Origin: Chloroflexota bacterium
GTDB taxonomy: Bacteria > Chloroflexota > Anaerolineae > Anaerolineales > Villigracilaceae
Length of the DNA stretch: 64,000 nucleotides
Assembly: GCA_016213105.1 (NCBI GenBank)
Contig: JACRBN010000004.1
Coordinates: forward strand, 62,001-126,000
Direction of reading: 5' to 3'
Below are positions 36,371 through 44,006 of the stretch, piece by piece. The notes beneath the pieces were generated by a model. That model saw only the letters and a list, made by a program, of their open reading frames with translations, searched no databases and was not told the origin of the DNA. How positions within the stretch are numbered: position 1 is the first letter of the stretch; each line of letters begins with the position of its first letter. Position numbers and translations under genes: made by a program.

Positions 36371-36436
36371 CGCTCCGAACATCGGAATGCAGACTTTAGT
36401 CTGCTCTGGAATGGCGGACTGAAGTCCGCGCTCCGA
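36371..36436. repeat. Palindrome doublet
   Basis: GCAGACTTTAGTCTGC (36389-36404) and GCGGACTGAAGTCCGC (36414-36429) are two hairpins of the same design, bracketed by CGCTCCGA words. Confidence 0.75.
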
Positions 36437-36500
36437 GAGTTCCCGAATGAATACAAACCACCGACATCCTGCTTTATAATTTTCCCAGAGGAAAACGCCC

Positions 36501-37568
36501 ATGTCCACAACACCCAACCCCAAGGAAGAAATCGCCAGCCAGATCGCGTCCCTGCGCTCCCAGTTGAGTTCGCTCGAACAAAACGTCCGCCTCACCAAGA
36601 TCCGCGATGAGGTGGAGGATTTGCAAACCGACGTGGGCAGCCTGGCGCAGAAGATCGCCGTCCTGCGTTCGCGCGGCTACGTGTTCGGCAGGGATTTCGA
36701 GGCCCAGGCGGCCCAGTTCGCCAAACAATGGGCGCAGATGAGCGCCAACGTCCTGACGCAGATCAACCAGCAGGCCAACCGCCTGCAAACGGCAATGACG
36801 CCCCTCTCGACGCGCAGCACGTCGCTGGCGGGCGCGGCGGGCAATATCGCCCAGGCGCGCACCCTGCTCAACCAGCTCAAGCCCCAGGCCGATGCGCTCG
36901 AGGCGCAGGTCAACGCCGCGGAGGGACAGTTGCGCGGAATGTACGACTCCTTCGACAGCCAGGTGGGCGAACTGGTCGACCAGGTGGAAAAGGTTGATTG
37001 GATGCTGACCCAACTGGCCGAGGCCACCTTCCCACTGCTCGCCACCGAGGCGGGCGTGATGGCGGTCAAGGCCGTGCTGGTACGGGACGGCAAGGAGGAC
37101 AAGGAAGATCCCGACGGCGTGCTGTTCCTGACTGACCAGCGCCTGCTCTTCGAACAAAAGGAGGAGGTGGCAACGAAGAAGATTTTGTTCATCACCACCG
37201 AATCGCAAAAGGTGCAGAAGCTGCTCTTCGAGGCGCCTGTCGCGCTGGTGGAAGGGGTCGAAGCCGTCCGAAAGGGCCTGTTCAAGAACGAGGACAACCT
37301 GGAGGTCAGGTTCGCCCCAGGCGCGCCCGCCCCCAAGATTTACGTCCACATCTGGCAAAACTGCGACGAGTGGAAGGCGCTCATCAACCGCGTCAAATCG
37401 AAGGATATCGAAAAGGAGCGCGCCGTGGCCGTGGACGCTGCCGCCGAGGCCAGGGTCAAATCCGCGCCCAGCCAGTGTCCCAGCTGCGGCGGGAACATCA
37501 CCCAGATCGTCCTGCGCGGACAGGACAACCTCAAGTGTGAATACTGCGGGTTCGTGATCCGTTTGTAG
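36501..37568 (+). CDS. Coiled-coil protein with PH/GRAM-like region and C-terminal zinc ribbon
   Basis: 355 residues. Residues about 1-180 are predicted long helices (coiled coil; heptads rich in Ala/Gln/Leu). Residues about 185-310 look like a PH/GRAM-like beta domain (ATEAGVMAVKAVLVRDGK, GVLFLTDQRLLFEQKEEV). The C-terminus has two zinc knuckles, CPSCGG and CEYCG. It is cytoplasmic, with no signal peptide. No named family is certain. The ribosome site is AGAGGAAAACG. Confidence 0.7.
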   Translation: MSTTPNPKEEIASQIASLRSQLSSLEQNVRLTKIRDEVEDLQTDVGSLAQKIAVLRSRGYVFGRDFEAQAAQFAKQWAQMSANVLTQINQQANRLQTAMTPLSTRSTSLAGAAGNIAQARTLLNQLKPQADALEAQVNAAEGQLRGMYDSFDSQVGELVDQVEKVDWMLTQLAEATFPLLATEAGVMAVKAVLVRDGKEDKEDPDGVLFLTDQRLLFEQKEEVATKKILFITTESQKVQKLLFEAPVALVEGVEAVRKGLFKNEDNLEVRFAPGAPAPKIYVHIWQNCDEWKALINRVKSKDIEKERAVAVDAAAEARVKSAPSQCPSCGGNITQIVLRGQDNLKCEYCGFVIRL

Positions 37569-37592
37569 GCCGATCCAATGGCTTTTCCAGAC

Positions 37593-37622
37593 CGCCCCTG
37601 ACGATGTCGGGGGCGTTTTTTT
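37593..37622 (+). terminator. Terminator after the coiled-coil zinc-ribbon gene
   Basis: CGCCCC...GGGGCG stem followed by T7, 25 nt after the stop. Confidence 0.8.
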
Positions 37623-37628
37623 GGGTGT

Positions 37629-37658
37629 GGAGTCCAACGTCAGGAGACGTTGGACTCC
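37629..37658. repeat. GGAGTCCAACGT palindrome
   Basis: GGAGTCCAACGT / ACGTTGGACTCC perfect stem with a 6-nt loop; same general design as other GACT-ended palindromes in the window. Confidence 0.75.
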
Positions 37659-37768
37659 ATGCCTTAATCACATAACGCGGATATAAAGGTCCCTGTCACT
37701 TCGTGAGTAACATCACCTAGCCCGCGGTGGTCTATAGCATATAATCCAAAGAAAAAATGGAACACTCT

Positions 37769-37917
37769 GGTGGTCGAGTAGTTCCGAGCGCCAGCGAGGA
37801 ACGTACACCTGCACTGGCGCGCAGGCGCAAGTGTCGAGACCACCCATAAGTAAAGCCACTTCCACTGCATGGTGGTCTCGATACGAGCGGGGAGAGCACC
37901 CGCTCTACTCGACCACC
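37769..37917. repeat. Large palindromic repeat with GGTGGTCGAGTAG ends
   Basis: Ends GGTGGTCGAGTAG (37769-37781) and CTACTCGACCACC (37905-37917) are exact complements. Internal CGAGACCACC and GGTGGTCTCG also pair, so the element is a nested palindrome of about 150 bp in the glmS leader. Confidence 0.85.
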
Positions 37918-37948
37918 GAGTAACGAATACACAGGAGAACACACAACC

Positions 37949-39775
37949 ATGTGCGGAATTTTCGGATACGTAACGAATAAAGACGAAGCCCTCGGCCCGA
38001 TCCTGATCGAGGCGGCCAAGCGGCTGACCTATCGCGGCTACGACTCGGTCGGCGCGGCGACGATCAACAACGGGAAGATCGATCTGCGCAAGGATGTCGG
38101 CAAGGTGGATGTGGTCGCGGCCAAATACAACATCGCCGAGATGCGCGGACAGCGCGGAATCACCCAGCTGCGCTGGGCCACCTTCGGCGAGCCGTCGCAG
38201 GTCAACAGCCAGCCGCACCTCGACTCGGATGGCGACATGGTCGGCGCGCATAACGGCAACGTGGTCAACAACGTCGAGCTGCGCGAACAGTTCATGGCCG
38301 AAGGCATGACCGTCCGCTCGCAGAACGACGGCGAGACCTGTGTCCACGCGGTGGAACGCTACATCAACCGCGGCTACCAGTTCATCGACGCCATCCGCCT
38401 GGCCTACGGCGACCTGCAGGGCGATTACGCCTTCGTCATCGGGCGCGCGGACGATGACAAGCTGTATGCCTTCAAGAAAGGCTCGGGCATGGTGGTGGGA
38501 CTGGGCGAGGGCTTTACCTGTGTCTCGTCGGACCTGCCTTCGATCCTGCCGCTGACCCGCAGTGTGATCCGCCCCCAGGACGGGGAGATCGTCACCTTGT
38601 GGGCGGATAAGGTCGAGGTGCGCTCGGTCAAGGACGGCAAGCTTATCGACCGTCAGCCTGAGCTGGTGACCGAGACGATGGACGCCGTCCAAAAGGGCGG
38701 TTATCCGCACTTCATGCTCAAGGAAATCCACGAGCAGGGCCAGGTGGCGCGCGAACTGCTGCACCTGCTGGATGGCAGTCCCGACGTGGCGCCGCTGGTC
38801 GAGAAGATGAAGAACGCCCGCCACCTGTACCTGATCGGCTGCGGCACCAGTTATCACGCCGCGTCGGTGGGCGCGGTCTACTTCGCGCAACTGGCGGGAC
38901 GCGCCGCCATCCCCGTGCTGGCCCCGCAATTCATCGCGCAATATGCGCCCGCCGTCAACCACGATGACGTGGGCATCTTCGTCAGCCAGTCGGGCGAGAC
39001 CAAGGATGTGCTCAACGCGCTGGAGGCCGCCGAGAAGCGCGGTATGGCCTGCTTCGGCCTGGCCAACGTGGTTGGCTCCACGCTGACGAGGGCCACTTCC
39101 TTCTGCCTGCCGCTGTGCTGCGGCTACGAGATCAGCGTGCCTGCCACCAAGACCTTCACCAACCAGGTCGTGACCTTCCTGTACCTGGCCTACCGCCTGG
39201 CTGGCATGGGCCCTTCGACTTCGCTCGACGATCACTCGCTCCGCTCAGGGCGGCATGTGCTCGACAGCATCCCCGACCTGATGGAGCAAACCCTTTCGAT
39301 GGTCGGCCCGCAGATCGAGACCATCGCCAGGGACATCAATGAATGGAACGACATGTACTGCCTGGGCTACGGCGCGACCTACGCCATCGCGCTGGAAGGC
39401 GCCTTGAAGTTGAAGGAGATCACCTACGCCCACTGCGAAGGCATGCTCTCGACCGAATTCAAGCACGGACCGCTCTCCGCGGTCAGCAAGGGCTTCCCGA
39501 TCGTCTTCGCCGCGGGACCGAACGATGTGCCGCTCATCATCAGCGGCATCAACGAGGTCAAGGTACGCGGCGCGCGCACCATCGTCATCGCGGAGGAGGA
39601 TGCCCGCCTGCGCGCCAACGGCGACGACCTGGTCGTGCTGCCCAAATCCGACCCACAGGTCAACGCCCTGCTGGCCGTCCTGCCGCTGCAACTGCTCTCC
39701 TATCACATGAGCGTGATGCGCGGCTTCGACCCCGATTTCCCCAGGAATTTGAGTAAAACCTTGACCGTAGACTAG
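37949..39775 (+). CDS. glmS: Glutamine-fructose-6-phosphate aminotransferase (isomerizing)
   Basis: 608 residues, full length. It makes glucosamine-6-phosphate from fructose-6-phosphate and glutamine, the entry to peptidoglycan and amino-sugar synthesis. The class II glutamine amidotransferase domain starts MCGIFGYV with nucleophile Cys2. Two SIS domains follow (GCGTSYHAA; SQSGETKDVLNALE), and the C-terminus is DFPRNLSKTLTVD. The glutamine-site motif usually HTRWATHG reads QLRWATFG here. The stretch PSTSLDDHSLRSG near residue 425 is encoded by a palindromic CCCTTCGACTTCGCTC...GCTCAGGG sequence. Confidence 0.96.
   Translation: MCGIFGYVTNKDEALGPILIEAAKRLTYRGYDSVGAATINNGKIDLRKDVGKVDVVAAKYNIAEMRGQRGITQLRWATFGEPSQVNSQPHLDSDGDMVGAHNGNVVNNVELREQFMAEGMTVRSQNDGETCVHAVERYINRGYQFIDAIRLAYGDLQGDYAFVIGRADDDKLYAFKKGSGMVVGLGEGFTCVSSDLPSILPLTRSVIRPQDGEIVTLWADKVEVRSVKDGKLIDRQPELVTETMDAVQKGGYPHFMLKEIHEQGQVARELLHLLDGSPDVAPLVEKMKNARHLYLIGCGTSYHAASVGAVYFAQLAGRAAIPVLAPQFIAQYAPAVNHDDVGIFVSQSGETKDVLNALEAAEKRGMACFGLANVVGSTLTRATSFCLPLCCGYEISVPATKTFTNQVVTFLYLAYRLAGMGPSTSLDDHSLRSGRHVLDSIPDLMEQTLSMVGPQIETIARDINEWNDMYCLGYGATYAIALEGALKLKEITYAHCEGMLSTEFKHGPLSAVSKGFPIVFAAGPNDVPLIISGINEVKVRGARTIVIAEEDARLRANGDDLVVLPKSDPQVNALLAVLPLQLLSYHMSVMRGFDPDFPRNLSKTLTVD
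39210..39250 (+). repeat. Palindromic CCCTTCGAC...GCTCAGGG element within glmS
   Basis: CCCTTCGACTTCGCTC-GACG and CTCGCTCCGCTCAGGG have complementary ends. It encodes PSTSLDDHSLRSG between the two SIS domains, in frame. Confidence 0.6.
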
Positions 39776-39783
39776 GATGAATT

Positions 39784-39821
39784 AGACTTCGGAAGTCTGT
39801 GAGACTTCCGAAGTCTTTTTG
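39784..39821 (+). terminator. Terminator of glmS
   Basis: AGACTTCGGAAGTCT-GTG-AGACTTCCGAAGTCT. The two 15-nt arms are exact complements, followed by T5. Confidence 0.92.
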
Positions 39822-39874
39822 TTGATTTCTTGAGGATTTGTCGAAGATGTTGACGGCAGATTGAGGTAAATTTT

Positions 39875-40849
39875 ATGGATCCATATACTGAAGGCGATAA
39901 AATTTTTAGAAAAATTGCCCAGGCATTTGGTATTGATGAAATTGATGATATTAATTTAGCTGATACATTCTTTAAGATGCTGCTGGCAGAAACTCAAGGC
40001 GCAGTGATAATTGATTTCCTAGACGCTGGTAACTGGGATAGCTTTTGTGGCTATAATATTGACAAAGATAAAGAACTTCTATATCTGTATTGGTATGGAT
40101 GCGAAGAAAATAATAACAAACTGGACTCGCAAACAGCAGTTATTCCCTTGCATGGGCTTTTGTTGCGTTTTCATTCAATTGGAATATTGAACGAGGAAAC
40201 TAAGAATCCTTTGTTCCTTCTCCGAGGATATACTATGTCAGAAAAGGAGATTAGGAAAATACTTAGTCAGCATGGGGATGAATATTACAATTTCAAATTC
40301 AACTATTTTTCTGAAAGAGTTCTCAGAATGGTTGAGGATGCCAATCAAAAATTTCTCTGTCTAAATACGCCTTTGTATTCGGTAGTTATCTTGCCTAAAT
40401 CATTAAATACTTCCGCTCAATGGTCAAAATTCTTTTTATACAACGTAAATCTTTCCCTTTGTAAAAGAAAACTTGAACAGATAAGAGAATTTTTGGCTTC
40501 AATTCATCATAAAGATATTGATCTAATTTACGAAAAGTCAAGCACAATTCGAAGAACTCTGGAAAATGTTTTGAAAATAGAATCCTGTTTTAGAGAAATC
40601 GAATATAAAAAATCTTACTCTCAGCAATTGTTAGGAGACCTTACAAGCGCATTAAAGAATTACCACGACGAACCCGTAAAGAGCACTTTCGGGAAAATGG
40701 CAGAATGGGCAAACGAATTATCACATGATACTGGTTTGCCAGTAACTAAGACCAAAGCAGTTGAATTGTGCAATCTAGTTGCTGATTACACAGAACAAGT
40801 TGTTCAATTAATTAATAGCGATGCTTCCGAAGACGATGCTAACATTTAA
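39875..40849 (+). CDS. AT-rich orphan protein with a possible HEPN-like C-terminal region
   Basis: 324 residues, with a GAGG-type ribosome site about 10 nt upstream. The gene is visibly AT-rich (roughly one third G+C by eye) and uses AAA/AAT/TTA codons heavily, unlike the GC-rich genes around it, so recent acquisition is likely. No signal peptide or membrane helix is seen. The C-terminal 110 residues (RRTLENVLKIESCF, then KMAEWANELSHDTGLPVTK and a final amphipathic helix) resemble the helical HEPN-type tails found on several phage-defence ATPases. This is a weak, motif-level impression. The N-terminal 200 residues match nothing I know. Confidence 0.6.
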   Translation: MDPYTEGDKIFRKIAQAFGIDEIDDINLADTFFKMLLAETQGAVIIDFLDAGNWDSFCGYNIDKDKELLYLYWYGCEENNNKLDSQTAVIPLHGLLLRFHSIGILNEETKNPLFLLRGYTMSEKEIRKILSQHGDEYYNFKFNYFSERVLRMVEDANQKFLCLNTPLYSVVILPKSLNTSAQWSKFFLYNVNLSLCKRKLEQIREFLASIHHKDIDLIYEKSSTIRRTLENVLKIESCFREIEYKKSYSQQLLGDLTSALKNYHDEPVKSTFGKMAEWANELSHDTGLPVTKTKAVELCNLVADYTEQVVQLINSDASEDDANI

Positions 40850-41153
40850 ATGTATCAGCTTCCAATCAACTTATAGCGCAATATGGATTTGAGAAAGAGA
40901 TTGCGGAGGAGATGAGGATGGGATTTGACCTATCCCCCCGCCCTTCCCACCCTTCGACAGGCTCAGGGCAGGCCTGGGAAGGGGGCTGGTCGCGTGATAG
41001 CTGTGGTAATTATCCATTCGGTGAGGCGGGTTTGGTGCGTGATGAGATTGTTGATTTTCCATACCAAAGAAACTTTTGTTTGAGGAAGCATTAGCCTCTC
41101 CCCCTTGGGGGAGACGGGAGAGGGGTTTTCCTATTTTGCATTACAATCTCGCC
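40850..41153. other. Intergenic region with palindromic motifs
   Basis: No gene is supported. It contains CTTCGACAGGCTCAG (40952-40966), the reverse complement of the element inserted in the pseudogene at 42535-42549, inside a CCCTTCCCA...TGGGAAGGG palindrome, and CTCTCCCCCTTGGGGGAGACGGGAGAGG (41096-41123). Confidence 0.55.
41142..41147 (+). promoter_or_regulatory. -10 box of a possible leaderless mRNA (DUF559 gene)
   Basis: TACAAT ends six nt before the ATG at 41154, and no ribosome site is present. Confidence 0.5.
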
Positions 41154-41522
41154 ATGCCAGTCAAAAACATCATCCCAGGTCAAACCGTCACCAAAGAAAA
41201 ACTCCAACGCGCCCGCGAACTGCGGCGTGACATGACTCCTACCGAGAAAATCCTTTGGCAGGAATTACGCGGGAATAAGCTCGGCGTCCATTTCCGAAGG
41301 CAACAAGTCATCGCAGGCTTCATCGTCGACTTTTATTGTCACAAGGCTGCGCTGGTCATTGAAGTGGATGGCGACATCCATGATCTGCAGCAGGAAGAAG
41401 ATGCCAGGCGGGAAAAGGTTTTGAGAGAGATGGGGCTGAGCATTGTTCGATTCAGGAATGAAGAGGTTGTGAAGAACTTGTCTGCTGTGATGGGGAAAAT
41501 CCGCGAATTGGTTGCGAAGTGA
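41154..41522 (+). CDS. DUF559 (Vsr-like endonuclease fold) protein
   Basis: 122 residues from MPVKNIIPGQTV. Family features: ARELRRDMTPTEKILWQELRGNKLG at the N-terminus, HFRRQQVIAGFIVDFYCHKAALVIEVDGDIHD with the nuclease-type acidic residues, and RFRNEEVVKNL at the end. DUF559 proteins have the Vsr/restriction-endonuclease fold, but their role is unproven. The leader lacks a ribosome site. A decayed duplicate of the 3' half of this gene lies 900 bp downstream (42429-42631). Confidence 0.88.
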   Translation: MPVKNIIPGQTVTKEKLQRARELRRDMTPTEKILWQELRGNKLGVHFRRQQVIAGFIVDFYCHKAALVIEVDGDIHDLQQEEDARREKVLREMGLSIVRFRNEEVVKNLSAVMGKIRELVAK

Positions 41523-41543
41523 GTTTTGTAAAGGAGTTGCGCA

Positions 41544-41921
41544 ATGGCGTCAAAATCCAAAAGAAGTCTTCAGGATGTGGTTGAAAAAGAAACGTATTCC
41601 GTTTGGGTAGAAATGCTTCGTGTGCTCGTTCCAGGTGGACGCACACATCGTGTTTCAGTTATGGTTGCGGGGATGCTGCAATATGCGCTTGAAGTTGCAG
41701 ATAGTGATGCCGAAGAACCGTCGGTTTCTAAGTCTTTGATTGACTCGGCAGAAACAAGCGACCCTGACGAGATCAAGTCTATGTTACACGATGTGGTATC
41801 CCAATTATTCAAAGATGCAGGGGTAACATATGAACGCACAGCTAAAAGCGGCGAACACTACAGCATCGCAGATGAAGTTTATGATGAGTTTTCTCGTTGG
41901 TTTGATCATCCGTGGGAGTAA
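41544..41921 (+). CDS. Hypothetical acidic cytoplasmic protein
   Basis: 125 residues, with AAAGGAGTTGCGCA before the ATG. The sequence is acidic and helical with no membrane segment or known motif (SVMVAGMLQYALEVADSD and EHYSIADEVYDEFSRWFD are the most regular parts). It starts 22 bp after the DUF559 stop and may be cotranscribed with it. Function unknown. Confidence 0.65.
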   Translation: MASKSKRSLQDVVEKETYSVWVEMLRVLVPGGRTHRVSVMVAGMLQYALEVADSDAEEPSVSKSLIDSAETSDPDEIKSMLHDVVSQLFKDAGVTYERTAKSGEHYSIADEVYDEFSRWFDHPWE

Positions 41922-41993
41922 CACCTGTCCATGCCACATGGGTGATGCGAGTGAACAACACCATGAATACGTTCGATACCAAGGAATCATCAA

Positions 41994-42428
41994 ATGACCA
42001 AACAAAATAAAACCATCAAAGCCATTGGCGAAATCGTCCTGCGGGTTAAAGATATGCAGGTCATGCGGGAGTTCTACGAGAACATCCTTGGTCTTGAACT
42101 ATTTGGGGAATTTGAGAAAATGATCTTCTTTCAAATCGCGCCAAGCTATGGGGGACACATTCAACTTCTGGCGCTGTTCGATGAGTCAATGCCGCCAGAC
42201 CATAGGTCACGTCACTTCACAAAAATAAATCCTCAAACAACTTCACTTCATCATATCGCCTTCGCGATCGATCAGGCAGACTACATGTCCGAAATGGAAC
42301 GATTTCAGCAACTTGGTTTCGAAGTAGAGACCATGGAACACGAATGGACGCATTGGCGTTCTTTGTACGTGCTTGATCCAGAAGGCAATCTGGTCGAGTT
42401 GATTTGTTATGATGAGAGTGTGCAGTAA
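41994..42428 (+). CDS. VOC-superfamily protein
   Basis: 144 residues. The N-terminal module IGEIVLRVKDMQVMREFYENILGLELF and the C-terminal module WRSLYVLDPEGNLVELICYD are typical of glyoxalase/dioxygenase-fold proteins. Candidate metal ligands are His in SLHHIAFAI and Glu in NLVELICY. It sits between the intact and broken DUF559 copies, which may record an insertion or duplication event. Ribosome site AAGGAATC. Confidence 0.85.
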   Translation: MTKQNKTIKAIGEIVLRVKDMQVMREFYENILGLELFGEFEKMIFFQIAPSYGGHIQLLALFDESMPPDHRSRHFTKINPQTTSLHHIAFAIDQADYMSEMERFQQLGFEVETMEHEWTHWRSLYVLDPEGNLVELICYDESVQ

Positions 42429-42631
42429 AAGGCGGCGCTGATCATTGAAGTGGATGGCGACATCCATGATCTGCAACAGGAAGAAGATGCTAGGCGGGAA
42501 AAGGTTTTGAGAGAAATGGGGCTGAGGGCTTGTGCTGAGCCTGTCGAAGCATTGTCCGATTCAGGAATGAAGAGGTTATGAAGAACTTGTCCGCTGTGGT
42601 GGGGAATGTCCGCGAATTGGTTACGAATTGA
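42429..42631 (+). pseudogene. Decayed duplicate of the DUF559 gene 3' half
   Basis: Beginning at the VOC stop, the DNA matches 41341-41522 almost base for base (ATTGAAGTGGATGGCGACAT and AAGAAGATGC.AGGCGGGAAA, among others). A 23-nt insertion at 42527-42549, ending CTGAGCCTGTCGAAG, shifts the frame. The first half of the gene is absent. This is a clear gene remnant with an inserted palindromic motif. Confidence 0.9.
42527..42549. repeat. 23-nt insertion carrying CTGAGCCTGTCGAAG in the DUF559 remnant
   Basis: Comparison with the intact gene gives precise borders (after GGGGCTGAG, before CATTG). Its core is the reverse complement of 40952-40966. Confidence 0.85.
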
Positions 42632-42691
42632 ATTTAGAGATCGCAGGAACAATTTCTCCCTCCCAGCGTTTCTATGGAAAGGAGAATTCCC

Positions 42692-43174
42692 ATGCTCAAC
42701 ACTGGAAAAGCCTTTCTTGTTCTGATCCTGTTGCTTACCGCCTGCACGTCATCACAGCCCGCCTCGAGTGCAGAAGGGGAAGATTGGATCGCATTTTCCG
42801 CAGACAAGGCGCAGACAGACAAAATGCTCGACTGGCTCTTCCCCGCCGAGGCCGAATACTGGTCGCCCACCGAAGCGGACGTCCACGCATTGGAGGACGG
42901 CCTGCCCGCCTATTTGCAGGAGAACCAGTCCGCGTTCCATATGACCGAGTCGCCCGTCTGGGAGCAGTTGGAGGAGTACAACCGCCAGTATGTCGGGATC
43001 GTCCTCGATGGCCAAAAGGTAATCTACGCCAATTACCTGTGCAGGATTGGAGCAGAGACCGAGTGGAAGGAACAATTCATCTTCGTGGCGGATGGCGGCG
43101 CGTGCTATTTTCAATTCAAGTTCGACGCGTCCACGGGCAGATTCTTCGACCTGTTGGTGAACGGTGAGGCGTGA
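42692..43174 (+). CDS. Small lipoprotein of unknown function
   Basis: 160 residues from MLNTGKAFLVLILLLTAC, with AAAGGAGAATTCCC before the ATG. The lipobox LLTAC predicts a lipid-anchored Cys at residue 18. The mature part is acidic with no recognised domain (TDKMLDWLFPAEAEYWSPTEADV; GRFFDLLVNGEA). A membrane-anchored extracytoplasmic role is inferred. Confidence 0.75.
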   Translation: MLNTGKAFLVLILLLTACTSSQPASSAEGEDWIAFSADKAQTDKMLDWLFPAEAEYWSPTEADVHALEDGLPAYLQENQSAFHMTESPVWEQLEEYNRQYVGIVLDGQKVIYANYLCRIGAETEWKEQFIFVADGGACYFQFKFDASTGRFFDLLVNGEA

Positions 43175-43212
43175 CGCGCGGGTTCGCTCCTGATTTCCGA
43201 AGTCTGACCACG

Positions 43213-43962
43213 TTACCAGCCGCGATTCGTCCAGCCGTTCTGGCGTTCCTGACGGAAGCGCTGGGCCCATTCCTCGGAGACGGCATCCGCCAGCTTGGTC
43301 AGCGCAGGCGGCGCGATGGTGGCGGACTTCGAGTCCAGTTCGAAGTGATCGAGAATTGTTCGAACAGTCCCCTCGTAGTTTTGGATGAAGTCCTCGTAGA
43401 AAATATTCAGCGGGGTGATGCCGCCTTCGGCAAAGAATTCCTGGATGCCCGCTTCGCGCATGGAACATTCGTTATACAGGTGGTTGATGGCGTCGAAGGA
43501 ATACTTGTCGGACAGGTCAACAGGCTTGCGGGGCTCATTGTCTGGCACGTGCCACTCCCCCGATTGGATCGCCTTCCACCACGAGACCGCCAGCCGAATC
43601 TTGTTGCGGCGCGTCATGAAGACGTGACGGTGATTGGGAAAGACTCCTTCCCAAACTTCTGTCCGCTTTGCAGTGGGTGGACAGGCAGGGAAGTTTTGAA
43701 GCGTTTCGGTCAATTGGCTGAAATGCGGCTCATAATAGGAATGACTGATGCCGAAGACGCCGTTGGGCGTACTGCCAAGTTTGTATAAATATTCCTGAAG
43801 TTCGGCGTGACTTGACCTTCTGAATGTCGTGAGCAGGTCGGGCGGACAGTTGAACCACTCGCGCGGGACGCCTGCCACACCCGTCGATTCGAGTGCCTTG
43901 TAGAGCAGGGTGCTGCCCGTACGTTGGGTGAACCAGATGGTGTAGGAAAGAGTAGGTTGCAT
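43213..43962 (-). CDS. Stf0-type sulfotransferase
   Basis: 249 residues from MQPTLSYTIWFTQRTGSTLL. The 5'-phosphosulfate loop TQRTGSTLLYKALE and the 3'-phosphate region FMTRRNKIRLAVSWWKAIQ identify PAPS-dependent sulfotransferases of the Stf0 (trehalose 2-sulfotransferase-like) type. The acceptor is unknown. The frame extends far upstream, but the homologous start and an AAGGAAA site place it at 43962. It lies directly after the EamA transporter on the same strand (44-nt gap), so the two may be coexpressed. Confidence 0.9.
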   Translation of the reverse strand: MQPTLSYTIWFTQRTGSTLLYKALESTGVAGVPREWFNCPPDLLTTFRRSSHAELQEYLYKLGSTPNGVFGISHSYYEPHFSQLTETLQNFPACPPTAKRTEVWEGVFPNHRHVFMTRRNKIRLAVSWWKAIQSGEWHVPDNEPRKPVDLSDKYSFDAINHLYNECSMREAGIQEFFAEGGITPLNIFYEDFIQNYEGTVRTILDHFELDSKSATIAPPALTKLADAVSEEWAQRFRQERQNGWTNRGW

Positions 43963-44006
43963 GGGAAGGTTTCCTTTTCTCTGAAGGATCACGCTGAAAG
44001 CGTGGC

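Larger units (their letters stand above)
37569..37948. other. 380-bp region upstream of glmS
   Basis: It contains the terminator and palindrome listed separately, a TATAAT at 37740-37745 that could be the glmS -10, a large inverted repeat (37769-37917) and the GGAGA ribosome site. No glmS ribozyme core was recognised. Confidence 0.6.

Noticed and set aside
37569-37948. Possible glmS ribozyme upstream of glmS
   Set aside because: I looked for the conserved ribozyme core and saw only a nested palindromic repeat and a promoter-like TATAAT.
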